IMG/VR virus record: IMGVR_UViG_3300044612_001750
Location: 1-28,207 of that record
Reading direction: 5' to 3' (one strand)
DNA length: 28,207 nt
Origin: a virus
This document shows positions 5,115 through 12,886 of the stretch, piece after piece. Numbering within the stretch: position 1 is the stretch's first letter; every line of letters begins with the position of its first letter. The position numbers and the translations under genes are program-made. The notes beneath the pieces were generated by a model. That model was given only the letters and a program-made list of their open reading frames with translations. It was not told the DNA's origin and did no database searches.

Positions 5115-7769
5115 ATGAAACGATTCCTCGCACTTCTTTTCGCCAGCGTTCTATCGGTTTTCGCCCAGACTTGGGCACCTCCAGCCACAGGCCAAGGTGA
5201 GTGGACAGTCGGCCAAGCTGCCGGGACTCCCGGCGGCACCGGAATCCCCGGTGGGATCGACCAGTACCTAGCAGGCGGCGTGAATGATCGTGCCGTCACC
5301 GGCACGGTGCGCAACGTCACTGCAGCTCCGTACAACGCCGATTCAACGGGCGTCGTGAGCGCCAACGCTGCGGTCGCGGCGGCGTACGCTGCTGCTAATC
5401 CTGGCGACGTGATTTACTTTCCGCCCGGCACTTATCGCTTCGATTCGAGGGCGCTCTACATACAGAATAAAGACAACGTAACTATTCGTGGAGCTGGAAG
5501 TGGCAGCGTTACGTTTGTAATCGCGACGACACAGAGTGTATTTCAATTTGGATCGCCTGGAATTCCCGACCAGTCTCCCAAAATCGTCACTGGCACAAAG
5601 ACCAAGGGAACGCGCACGTTGACCGTTGATGAAACCTCGCTCTACACAGTCGGGGACCACGTCTCCATCGCCTACGAAAACGAAGTCAACAATGCCCGCA
5701 TTCAGGCTGGAGCACCGCCAGTGTGGACTTCCTTGGGGTGGCCGGAAGCTCGCCGGATGTATGCTCGGGTTACTGGGAAAACGGGCACGACGGTCACCAT
5801 TGATCCTGCGTTACCGGCAGACGCGACCAACCTTGAGCTGAAGATCTACCGATATGCTTTGGCTGGCCAAAACTGGATCACGTCTGGCGTTGGTTTTGAG
5901 GGGTTCTCCGTTTCCTACGCCTCTTCCAGCCATCCACCAGCCGTTATTGCTATCACGGCTGCGGAGTATTGTTGGGTGTATGATGTCAAGTTCTTGAACT
6001 GGTCGATGAACACAGCCAACGGTTCCGCCATTGGGATTGGCGATTCATACCGTTGTGAGATTCGCAAATGCGTGTTTACCGCTGCCCCGAGCGTCAGCTC
6101 GGACGGAGCTATCGGATTTGGGAGCATGACCAGCTCGGCAATCTACGACAACATCATCACCGGCGGATGGGGAACTTGGATTTACGACAACGGAAATTCG
6201 TTCAACAACGTCTACGCATACAACTATGCACCAGATCTAGGCTCGGACCTCCACAACGCGCACCCGATGTTGAACCTTGTGGAGGGCAACTACGCCTACA
6301 ACCATGTCGCGGACGGCTACCACGGCAGCTCGTCAGACAACACCGTCTACGGTAATTATTTCTACGGTGGAGGCACAGGGCTGGCGGGCTGGTATTCCCT
6401 GATGCTGCACCGATTCACGCGGCGTCATGTCGTCGCTCGAAACTTCTTCGGTCAAGATGGAGTAAACGCCGCACGCATCATGTGGGGCCAACCAAATTTC
6501 AATTTGGACGCAAACGGATTTGCTGGACCGACTGGGCTGTCAAATCAAGTTGGTCAGGTTGATCGAAGCCAGCCGGGGTACGCTCCTAACACTTACGTGA
6601 TCCAAGCGGGTGACGTGGCCGTTGGGGATTTCTGGTCCGACTGGGAAACTTCTGCTACGCTGACGACGCGGGTGAGCAACACCGTAGGAATCTTCACCGT
6701 GTCGGGCGGCACTTGGTTCACAGGCGACGCGGCAACTGGTGGGAGAATTTGGCCCCGCGTCTGGTGGAACAACAAGTCGACGGGTATGGGGGCCATCGGC
6801 TCGTCTTACGTCACGGCGGTCGCTGGAAACTCGGTCACGATGGACTTTGGCTCAGGTTCACTTCCGGCTGAATTGACGGCTGTGAAACTGTATCAAGGAC
6901 CGGGTGGCTGGCAGGAGCGCGACTTGGATGTGCAGGCAAGCTCGACGGTGACGCATAACTATTTCGCTGCTGGCACCGGAACGGGGGCGATCCAGAATAG
7001 CTCTGGCTCCACGTTTCCGGCCTCGCTGGCGTGGTCTGCAAAGCCAGCTTGGTTTGGGTCAAAGCCGTGGCCAGTATTCAACGTTGATAGCGCGGCTACG
7101 GCTGACGTTTCGCGACTCCCGGCCGCTCATCGTGCCATCAACGGAAACGAGGACTATCTCGGAGGCGCGGCGACGCCCCAGTATTCACCGGCTCCCGGCA
7201 CCTATGGGTCCGCACAGACGGTCACGATCACGACGGGCTCCCCGGCACCTTACACGATTTACTACACTATTGACGGCAGCACGCCAACCACGAGCAGTCT
7301 GGTTTATTCTTCTCCGGTGACCCTTCCCGGCGCGACGACGACGCTGAAGGCTATCACGGTTAAGTCCGGTTTGTCCGACAGCTCCGTGCAAAGTGGAACC
7401 TACACAATCGGCGGCGTACCAAATGCGCCATCCAGCCTCGGAGCGACCCAGTTCAGCTCATCTCAAATCAACCTCGCGTGGACCGATAACTCCAACAACG
7501 AGACCGGGTTTCGCATTGAGAGCAGAGTGGGCACTAGTGCGTGGGGCACGGTTACGACGACGGCTGCGGGAGCGACGACATACAACAACACCGGGCTCAC
7601 GGCTTCGACGACTTACGATTATCGCGTTTTTGCCATCAACGGTTCAGGCGACAGCACGGCCAGCAACACGGCATCGGCGACCACGCAGCCAGAAAGCGGT
7701 GGTGGTGGTGGCGGCGGTGGTGCTGCGACGATTCAAACCCTCAACATCGGGACTCTCAACATCCAATGA
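5115..7769 (+). CDS. Secreted beta-helix protein (tailspike/depolymerase-like) with chitobiase-like and FN3 domains
   Basis: An 884-residue protein. Residues 1-18 (MKRFLALLFASVLSVFAQ) form a signal peptide. Residues about 70-480 have the pectate-lyase-3/tailspike right-handed beta-helix look, opening with NADSTGVVSANAAVAAAY and PGDVIYFPPGTYRFDS, then coils such as NVTIRGAG, GYHGSSSDNTVYGNYFYG and RRHVVARNFFG. Residues about 684-768 are a chitobiase-like C-terminal domain (YTIYYTIDGSTPTTSS). About 769-858 are fibronectin type III (INLAWTDNSNNETGF, YRVFAING). A glycine run and the tail IQTLNIGTLNIQ end the chain. Such helices in phages bind and often cleave surface polysaccharide. Catalytic residues cannot be assigned. 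The signal peptide, AT-richer codon use and bacterial extracellular domains suggest capture from a bacterial genome. Its TGA overlaps the next ATG. Confidence 0.72.
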   Translation: MKRFLALLFASVLSVFAQTWAPPATGQGEWTVGQAAGTPGGTGIPGGIDQYLAGGVNDRAVTGTVRNVTAAPYNADSTGVVSANAAVAAAYAAANPGDVIYFPPGTYRFDSRALYIQNKDNVTIRGAGSGSVTFVIATTQSVFQFGSPGIPDQSPKIVTGTKTKGTRTLTVDETSLYTVGDHVSIAYENEVNNARIQAGAPPVWTSLGWPEARRMYARVTGKTGTTVTIDPALPADATNLELKIYRYALAGQNWITSGVGFEGFSVSYASSSHPPAVIAITAAEYCWVYDVKFLNWSMNTANGSAIGIGDSYRCEIRKCVFTAAPSVSSDGAIGFGSMTSSAIYDNIITGGWGTWIYDNGNSFNNVYAYNYAPDLGSDLHNAHPMLNLVEGNYAYNHVADGYHGSSSDNTVYGNYFYGGGTGLAGWYSLMLHRFTRRHVVARNFFGQDGVNAARIMWGQPNFNLDANGFAGPTGLSNQVGQVDRSQPGYAPNTYVIQAGDVAVGDFWSDWETSATLTTRVSNTVGIFTVSGGTWFTGDAATGGRIWPRVWWNNKSTGMGAIGSSYVTAVAGNSVTMDFGSGSLPAELTAVKLYQGPGGWQERDLDVQASSTVTHNYFAAGTGTGAIQNSSGSTFPASLAWSAKPAWFGSKPWPVFNVDSAATADVSRLPAAHRAINGNEDYLGGAATPQYSPAPGTYGSAQTVTITTGSPAPYTIYYTIDGSTPTTSSLVYSSPVTLPGATTTLKAITVKSGLSDSSVQSGTYTIGGVPNAPSSLGATQFSSSQINLAWTDNSNNETGFRIESRVGTSAWGTVTTTAAGATTYNNTGLTASTTYDYRVFAINGSGDSTASNTASATTQPESGGGGGGGGAATIQTLNIGTLNIQ

Positions 7770-7978
7770 CCACGCCCACCGACCTAACAGGCATTCCGCT
7801 CCAGTATCAGGTCTACATCACCTGGGGTTTGATCGCAGCCAAGTATCTCGCGGAGCTGTATTCCAGCGTGCGCGCGGGCGGCGGCCTCCGGCGGATCATC
7901 TTCGCCTTCTGGTTCGGCGAGCAACTGCCGAAGGTCGTGGCCAAGGATTACGAAAACGAACTCCGCGGAGAAAAATGA
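7766..7978 (+). CDS. Small membrane protein, possible holin-like
   Basis: A 70-residue protein starting MTTPTDLTGIPLQYQVY. ATG at 7766 overlaps the stop of the beta-helix gene, and its own TGA overlaps the lipoprotein start at 7975. It has a hydrophobic stretch (YQVYITWGLIAAKYLAEL), a glycine turn, a second aromatic stretch (RRIIFAFWFGEQLP) and a charged tail. Size and layout, followed by a small lipoprotein, recall lysis cassettes (holin plus outer-membrane spanin). However, no endolysin is adjacent, and the first segment is more amphipathic than a typical holin helix. Alternatively it anchors or exports the secreted proteins upstream. Function is not established. Confidence 0.55.
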   Translation: MTTPTDLTGIPLQYQVYITWGLIAAKYLAELYSSVRAGGGLRRIIFAFWFGEQLPKVVAKDYENELRGEK

Positions 7979-8214
7979 AACCTCGAACCCTCGCCATCAT
8001 TCTCCTGGCCGCCGTTCTATCCGGTTGCCAGAGCACCAAGATCACCGACCCGGTTACCGGCGTCGTCTTCGAACAGAGCACCTTCCTGATGAGCCAGGGC
8101 CCCAAGGACGTGTCGTTCAACGACGGCGTCAGGTCTGTCACGGTGAAGACTGCCGCCAAGGACCAGACGGCGGTTCTGAAGGCATTCACCGCGGCGCTCT
8201 CGGTCGCACCGTAA
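7975..8214 (+). CDS. Small lipoprotein
   Basis: A 79-residue protein starting MKPRTLAIILLAAVLSGC. This is a lipoprotein signal peptide with lipobox LSGC, cysteine at residue 18. The mature part (KITDPVTGVVFEQSTFLMSQ, then DVSFNDGVRSVTVKTAAKDQ) is about 60 residues without proline runs or coiled coil. Position after a small membrane protein would suit an outer-membrane spanin, but an inner-membrane partner is not evident. A GGAG four bases before ATG is one of the few Shine-Dalgarno-like sequences in the window. Last gene of the secreted-protein module; a dyad follows at 8220-8246. Confidence 0.6.
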   Translation: MKPRTLAIILLAAVLSGCQSTKITDPVTGVVFEQSTFLMSQGPKDVSFNDGVRSVTVKTAAKDQTAVLKAFTAALSVAP

Positions 8215-8219
8215 CGGAA

Positions 8220-8246
8220 CACCCGGCACCCCATTGTCCGGGTGCC
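8220..8246 (+). terminator. Dyad closing the secreted-protein module, overlapping the next promoter
   Basis: Two mutually exclusive 7-bp stems are possible: CACCCGG (8220-8226) with CCGGGTG (8238-8244), or GGCACCC (8225-8231) with GGGTGCC (8240-8246). The gap before the next gene is only 54 bases. There is no U-tract, so it may be a weak terminator or a regulatory fold. The -35 of the next promoter (8234-8239) lies inside it. Confidence 0.35.
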
Positions 8247-8262
8247 AGCGTCCTGATAAACA
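8234..8262 (+). promoter_or_regulatory. CTGATA-type promoter for the tail fibre at 8269
   Basis: TTGTCC (8234-8239), 17 bases and TAAACA (8257-8262). CCA (8245-8247), five bases, then CTGATA (8253-8258) repeats the shared signature. GTG at 8269 is exactly six bases downstream, again predicting a leaderless message. Confidence 0.5.
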
Positions 8263-8268
8263 GGATAC

Positions 8269-10257
8269 GTGTCCGGCATCGTACCAGACGAGGTCTTGCT
8301 TGCCCGGCTCCGAAAGGAGCGGGAGGCGCGCGAGCGTGAGCTGGCGGCCCTCCGCGGCGAGCTGTTCGACCTGAAGGAGAGCCTGCGCGAACTCCGCGCG
8401 GCGTTCCGAAAGCAGGTTGGGAACAACACCATCGACTCGTCCGCTTTGATCTCAGTCGCCGAGCGAGTCCTGGCGAGCCCGGGTTTCGCCCTGGCCGAGC
8501 GGATCGACCGGATCGAGGCGACTGTCAGCGGTGACGGCGTCGACTCTTCGGCGTGGATCGAGGAGATCCGGCGAGCCATCGCGACCGCGGAGTATTCACT
8601 CGCCGAATACTCGCTGACGGCGACCGCCCGGTTCAACCAGTCCATCGCTTCCGTCAGCACGCTCCTGTCCTCGTACGCGACGACCGCGTTCGCCGAGGCG
8701 AAGAAGGCCGAAGCCATCGCAGCGTCGACCGCCAACGCTTCGGCGGCGATCACGACCGCGCTGACGTCCTACGCCACGCAAACGTTCGCCGAGGCGAAGA
8801 GGGACGAGGCGATCAGCGCCGCCGCAGGGGACGCGACCGCAAAGGTCGCCATCGAGTCAGGGGTCCGCGCGACGGTCGACGGGTACTCGGCGGGACACCA
8901 CCTGATTCGCGTCAACGCAGGCGGCAAGGTCGCGGGCATGAAGATCAGCGCAGTGTCTGACCCGAGCGGATGGACGACCACCTCGAAGTTCGCGGTCTCC
9001 GCGGACGTGTTCGAGATCGGGCCGGCGTCGGCGGATCCGGACGCCACCGCGGTCGCCCCGTTCACCTTCAGCTCCGGCACCCTCCAGCTCAACGCCCTGA
9101 TGGTCGTGAATGGGCAGACGCTCAACGACATTCAGGCGAACGCCGCCCAGCCGCAGATCACCTTCGTGGGCGATTTCGCCTCGGCCCCTTCGCCGTCCGG
9201 CTACCCGGTCAACTCGATCTACCGTAACACGACTGACGACAACCTCTACATCCGGACGAACATCTCGACCTGGGCGCTGTGGTTCGTTGCCGGCGTCCCA
9301 GGTGCCTCGGTCGAGATTGAATATAGCATCGACGGGTCCACCGCGTGGCACTCTACCTTTACTACAGGCGACCTGTATATGCGGCAGCGGGTCGGCTCGG
9401 GATCCTGGTCCCCCGCCATCCGGATTGTCGGGTTGACCGGATCCACCGGACCGACCGGATCTCCGGGCCCGGCCGGCGCGACCGGCCCCGCGGGTGCGAC
9501 CGGCCCGAGCGGTGACCGCGGCAGCAAAGCATTCTATGCGTCCGGGTCTTCATGGAGTGATGCGACCGCGAACAGCGCGATCACGGGCGTTGGGCTGGTC
9601 AAGGTGCTGCTCGATCAGGTCACGATCTCCAACGGTACGAACTTCGCCGAGACGCGTTTCTGGGATGGCAGCTCGTGGGCGACCATCGCCCAGGTCATCA
9701 ACGGAAACCTACTCGTCAACGGCACGGTCGGCGCCGCGAAGATTTCGGTCACCACACTGTCTGCGATCACGGCGAACCTGGGCACCGTCACGGCGGGAAC
9801 CATCACGGCGAGCGCGTCGCTCGATGTTGGATCTTCGGCAAAGCGTGTTCGAATCGACTCCACCAACGGGTTCAAGGCCGGCGACGGTTCTGGTTCGGTC
9901 ACCATCGACGCGCAGACGACTGAAGGTAAGCTGCAGATTGCAGGCCCGTACCCCGCCCGCATTTATGGCGGCAGCGCGGGAGCGGGCGTAACCGTGGGTG
10001 GCGGCGGCTCCGAGTCGGGACTGTTCGACAATGGACTGCTGCGACTCGCGGGCATGAACGCGTGGTATCTGTCGTCCGGCGCCGTCCGCTCTGACGCCAC
10101 AGTCAACCTGACCGGCACCGTCAACGCCACCGGCGTCCTGAATCTGGACGTCGGCATCAGCTACTCCGGCAGCAATCGGATCTCTTTCTATTGGGACGGC
10201 TCCAACGTCCGCGCCCGGGTCGATGGGTCGTTGCAAGGCACGATCCCGAATCCTTGA
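8269..10257 (+). CDS. Collagen-containing tail fibre / tail-tip protein
   Basis: A 662-residue protein; GTG start set by the promoter. Residues 1-60 are a charged coiled coil (ARLRKEREARERELAALRGE). Residues about 110-195 hold alanine-rich near-repeats (SYATTAFAEAKKAEAIA and SYATQTFAEAKRDEAIS). Then comes a segment like the C-terminal region of lambda J-type central fibres (RVNAGGKVAGMKISAVSD; FEIGPA). Residues about 389-420 are Gly-X-Y collagen triplets (GPTGSPGPAGATGPAG). A further J-like stretch (NGNLLVNGTVGAAKIS) leads to a beta-rich C-terminus (SNRISFYWDGSNVRARV). This is a trimeric fibre that probably contacts the cell. No signal peptide, unlike the two large genes upstream. Confidence 0.75.
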   Translation: MSGIVPDEVLLARLRKEREARERELAALRGELFDLKESLRELRAAFRKQVGNNTIDSSALISVAERVLASPGFALAERIDRIEATVSGDGVDSSAWIEEIRRAIATAEYSLAEYSLTATARFNQSIASVSTLLSSYATTAFAEAKKAEAIAASTANASAAITTALTSYATQTFAEAKRDEAISAAAGDATAKVAIESGVRATVDGYSAGHHLIRVNAGGKVAGMKISAVSDPSGWTTTSKFAVSADVFEIGPASADPDATAVAPFTFSSGTLQLNALMVVNGQTLNDIQANAAQPQITFVGDFASAPSPSGYPVNSIYRNTTDDNLYIRTNISTWALWFVAGVPGASVEIEYSIDGSTAWHSTFTTGDLYMRQRVGSGSWSPAIRIVGLTGSTGPTGSPGPAGATGPAGATGPSGDRGSKAFYASGSSWSDATANSAITGVGLVKVLLDQVTISNGTNFAETRFWDGSSWATIAQVINGNLLVNGTVGAAKISVTTLSAITANLGTVTAGTITASASLDVGSSAKRVRIDSTNGFKAGDGSGSVTIDAQTTEGKLQIAGPYPARIYGGSAGAGVTVGGGGSESGLFDNGLLRLAGMNAWYLSSGAVRSDATVNLTGTVNATGVLNLDVGISYSGSNRISFYWDGSNVRARVDGSLQGTIPNP

Positions 10258-10261
10258 TCTT

Positions 10262-10480
10262 ATGTCCCAAAAGCGAGTATCCACGAAGCAACTACAGGAA
10301 ATGCGAGCCAAGTACGTCGAAGCGGTCACCAGCATCGATTCGCGACGAGCCGAGGTGGCGAAGTATGACACGAAGCTGAAAGACGACCGGATCGCGACCC
10401 TCGGCGCCATCCAGGCTGTCGACCAGCTCATCGCCTCGATCACGCCGCCCCCGGCGCCCGAGGCTGCGCCTGCGAAGTGA
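10262..10480 (+). CDS. Small coiled-coil protein upstream of large terminase
   Basis: A 72-residue protein starting MSQKRVSTKQLQEMRAKYV, four bases after the fibre stop. The body is helical and charged (VTSIDSRRAEVAKYDTKLK, IATLGAIQAVDQLIASI) with a Pro/Ala tail. Its TGA overlaps the GTG of the terminase gene (GTGA, 10477-10480), so the two are probably translationally coupled. It could be a small virion or packaging accessory. An earlier in-frame ATG at 10223 lies inside the fibre gene and is disfavoured. Confidence 0.55.
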   Translation: MSQKRVSTKQLQEMRAKYVEAVTSIDSRRAEVAKYDTKLKDDRIATLGAIQAVDQLIASITPPPAPEAAPAK

Positions 10481-12228
10481 TCTACTACGGACTCAACTTC
10501 CCCGACGAGATGTCGGAGGCGATGGTGGAACTGTGGTGCTACGCGAACCCAGATAACCCCGGGCTCGCCGCCGGGCCCGGCAAGCAGGTACACCTGAAGA
10601 ACGCCATGATGCTCATGTGGCCCCACCTGTACGCGGGTGAGGTCGAGCCGGGCGTGCCGCGGTGGCGGGACGACCTGGAGCTGCTGACCTGGGCGTGGTG
10701 TAACTACAAAATCATCTCGGTGATCGGTCACGCCTCGGCCGCGAAGACGCACACGTTCGGGCACATCGCCGCCGCGAGCTACATCGCCGACTCTCTCAAC
10801 TCGATCATCACGCTCACGTCGACCCACTTGACGGGTCTGCGCAAGCGTCTCTGGTCGGACACCGTCTCGGCGATCAAGACCGCGAACCTGGGCAATGGCG
10901 TTCTCGGAGGTCACCACTTCGACATCCGGACGCACGACATGACGATCCGGCCTGCGGGCTCGAAGGAGGACAAATATGTCATCGAAGGTATTGCGACTGA
11001 CCGTGGTCAGGACGCTGTCGAGAAGATCCAGGGCACGCACTCTCGCCGCCGCCGCTACGTCTTCATCGACGAAGCGCAAGGTACGCCGGGCGCGATCTTC
11101 GAGGCGTCGTCGAATCTGATGACCGATCCGGATTTCCGGATCGTGATGCTGGCGAATCCAACAAAGCGATACAGCACCTTCGGCATGTGGTGCGAGCCGG
11201 AGAACGGCTGGAACAGTATCGACCCCGACATCGACCAGCACTGGATGACGAAGAAGGGTGGCATCTGCATCCGCCTCGACGGGATGAAGTCGGCGAACAT
11301 CAAGTATGGTCGCACCGTATTCCCGTTCCTGGTACGACAGGACTACCTCGACAGCGTCGCGAAGGCGTTCGGCGTCGACTCACCGCGGTGGTGGACGTTC
11401 GTCCGCGGGTGGTTCGCCCCCGAGGATTCGCTCGGCATCATCTACCCGGGCTCGGTTCTGAACAAGGCCGAGGCCAAGATCGCGTACGACTTCAAGCCCA
11501 CCCCGATGGCTGCGCTCGACCCGGCGTTCGAGGGCGGCGACCAATGCTCTCTCGCGCTCGGGGAGTTCGGCTCGGCGAAGGGCTCGAAGTGGGCGATGAA
11601 CGTGACGAAGATCATCAACATCAAGGTCGCGGTCACTGAGACCTCGGACCCGATGGACTTCCTGATCGCGAAGGAAGTCATGCGCGTCTGCGTGGAGCAC
11701 GGCGTTGCCCCGGAGAACTTCATCATGGACGTGACCGGCGCCGGCCGCGGTGTCGCCGCGATCTTGGAGAAGGATTGGTCGCGTTTGATACAGCGGTGCA
11801 ACTTCGGTGGAGCGGTCACGACCCGGAAGATGAAGCTGTCCGACGTCGAGACCTCCGACCAGTTGTTCGACCGCTTCGTCTCCGAACTCTGGTGGGCCGG
11901 TCGAGCGTGGATGGAGGAGGGGCTCGTCGGCAACGTCACGCACGAGTTCAAGACCCTCCGCGAGCAACTGTCCGCCCGCCAATACGAGACGGTCAAAGAC
12001 AAGAAGATCTCCGTCGAGCCGAAGCGTGAGATGAAGGAGCGGCTCGGGTATTCGCCCGACGAGGCCGACGCGTTCGTGCTACTGATCGAGCTTCTCCGCC
12101 GCAAGGGCGCGACCGCGGGAAACATCAACAGCGCGACGACCGGCAACCGCCGCGACCCGCAGCGGAAGACCGCCGTCCGGTATTCGCGAATCGAGAACCC
12201 AGACAAAGCGTACATGCACGCAGCTTGA
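10477..12228 (+). CDS. terL: Terminase large subunit (packaging ATPase and nuclease)
   Basis: A 583-residue protein, the usual size for large terminases. ATPase domain: Walker A variant GHASAAKT at residues 84-91, with A where the second glycine is usual; then ITLTSTH near 111-117; Walker B YVFIDEAQ at 194-201, including the catalytic glutamate; and MLANPTK as motif III-like coupling. C-terminal RNase H-like nuclease: ALDPAFEGGDQ (first acidic residue), MDVTGAGRGVAAIL (second) and GYSPDEADAFVLL (third), the standard triad pattern. The enzyme cuts concatemeric DNA and pumps it through the portal. GTG start overlaps the preceding stop; three bases separate its stop from the next gene. Confidence 0.9.
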   Translation: MIYYGLNFPDEMSEAMVELWCYANPDNPGLAAGPGKQVHLKNAMMLMWPHLYAGEVEPGVPRWRDDLELLTWAWCNYKIISVIGHASAAKTHTFGHIAAASYIADSLNSIITLTSTHLTGLRKRLWSDTVSAIKTANLGNGVLGGHHFDIRTHDMTIRPAGSKEDKYVIEGIATDRGQDAVEKIQGTHSRRRRYVFIDEAQGTPGAIFEASSNLMTDPDFRIVMLANPTKRYSTFGMWCEPENGWNSIDPDIDQHWMTKKGGICIRLDGMKSANIKYGRTVFPFLVRQDYLDSVAKAFGVDSPRWWTFVRGWFAPEDSLGIIYPGSVLNKAEAKIAYDFKPTPMAALDPAFEGGDQCSLALGEFGSAKGSKWAMNVTKIINIKVAVTETSDPMDFLIAKEVMRVCVEHGVAPENFIMDVTGAGRGVAAILEKDWSRLIQRCNFGGAVTTRKMKLSDVETSDQLFDRFVSELWWAGRAWMEEGLVGNVTHEFKTLREQLSARQYETVKDKKISVEPKREMKERLGYSPDEADAFVLLIELLRRKGATAGNINSATTGNRRDPQRKTAVRYSRIENPDKAYMHAA

Positions 12229-12231
12229 TAT

Positions 12232-12864
12232 ATGGCACTCATCAAATCGTTTCGCGTGGTCCCGCCGGGCGGCTGGCGATATGTTCAGCCCGACACCGCC
12301 ACCCGGTTCTTCGCGGACTTCTCGTACGACGACCTCCGGGCCCAGGTGCTCAAGCACCGAGAATATAAGGGGCTCCCGGTCGACACCATCGACCAGGACA
12401 TCCAGCGGCAGATGTGTGAAGGCCTGAGCTGCGACCACTGCAAGCCGGAGCCCGGGGAAACGTACACCCCGGTGCGTGACCTCACATCGTCCCTGACGAC
12501 CGAGATGGCTGTCCGCCTGGGCACCTCAGTCACGAAGGCCCTGACGAAGTTCATCCTCGGCGGCCTGGAGTTCGTCCCGAAGGCCGAAGCGGAGGCCCGC
12601 GCCGCCATCTGCCGGAGCTGTCCCTTCAACAAGCCAGCGTCCCTGTGCTCCTGCTCGTCCGTCTACGGGATGGTCGAGAAGCTCATCCCCGCGGACCGCA
12701 AGGAAATCGGGGTGTCGGTGTGCATGGCTTGCGGGTGCTCGCTGCAGGCGAAGGTCAATCTCCCGGCCGACGTCATCCAGGCATCCCTGGCTCCGGACAC
12801 CGTGTTACCCAAGTGGTGCTGGCAACGAACTCCCGGTACCCCCCTGACAGGTAGTGGGTCGTAG
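12232..12864 (+). CDS. Cysteine-rich, probably metal-binding phage protein
   Basis: A 210-residue protein starting MALIKSFRVVPPGGWRYV. The N-terminal 60 residues are globular. Cysteines cluster as CEGLSCDHC (about residues 62-70), CRSCPF and SLCSCSS (about 127-142), CMACGC (about 164-169) and one before the C-terminal WQR. These CxxC pairs fit two zinc sites or an iron-sulfur cluster, but no family name is certain. It sits between large terminase and portal, so a packaging or head-assembly role is plausible. Its 3' end carries the candidate promoter for the portal gene. Cysteine codons are both TGT and TGC. Confidence 0.6.
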   Translation: MALIKSFRVVPPGGWRYVQPDTATRFFADFSYDDLRAQVLKHREYKGLPVDTIDQDIQRQMCEGLSCDHCKPEPGETYTPVRDLTSSLTTEMAVRLGTSVTKALTKFILGGLEFVPKAEAEARAAICRSCPFNKPASLCSCSSVYGMVEKLIPADRKEIGVSVCMACGCSLQAKVNLPADVIQASLAPDTVLPKWCWQRTPGTPLTGSGS

Positions 12865-12872
12865 GATACAAC
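12844..12872 (+). promoter_or_regulatory. Candidate promoter for the portal gene
   Basis: CTGACA (12844-12849), 17 bases and TACAAC (12867-12872). The predicted start near 12879 leaves an 8-base leader before ATG 12887. The same TACAAC hexamer with the same spacing occurs before the gene at 22472. Confidence 0.4.
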
Positions 12873-12886
12873 GGTTCCTGACACCG

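Noticed and set aside
7541-7765. Earlier start for the small membrane protein at 7541
   Set aside because: It would overlap the beta-helix gene by more than 220 bases in another frame. ATG 7766 with a 4-base overlap fits the local pattern.
9709-11241. Minus-strand open frame of 510 codons opposite the fibre 3' end and terminase 5' end
   Set aside because: It crosses two well-supported plus-strand genes, one with clear ATPase motifs, and has the composition of a GC-rich shadow frame.
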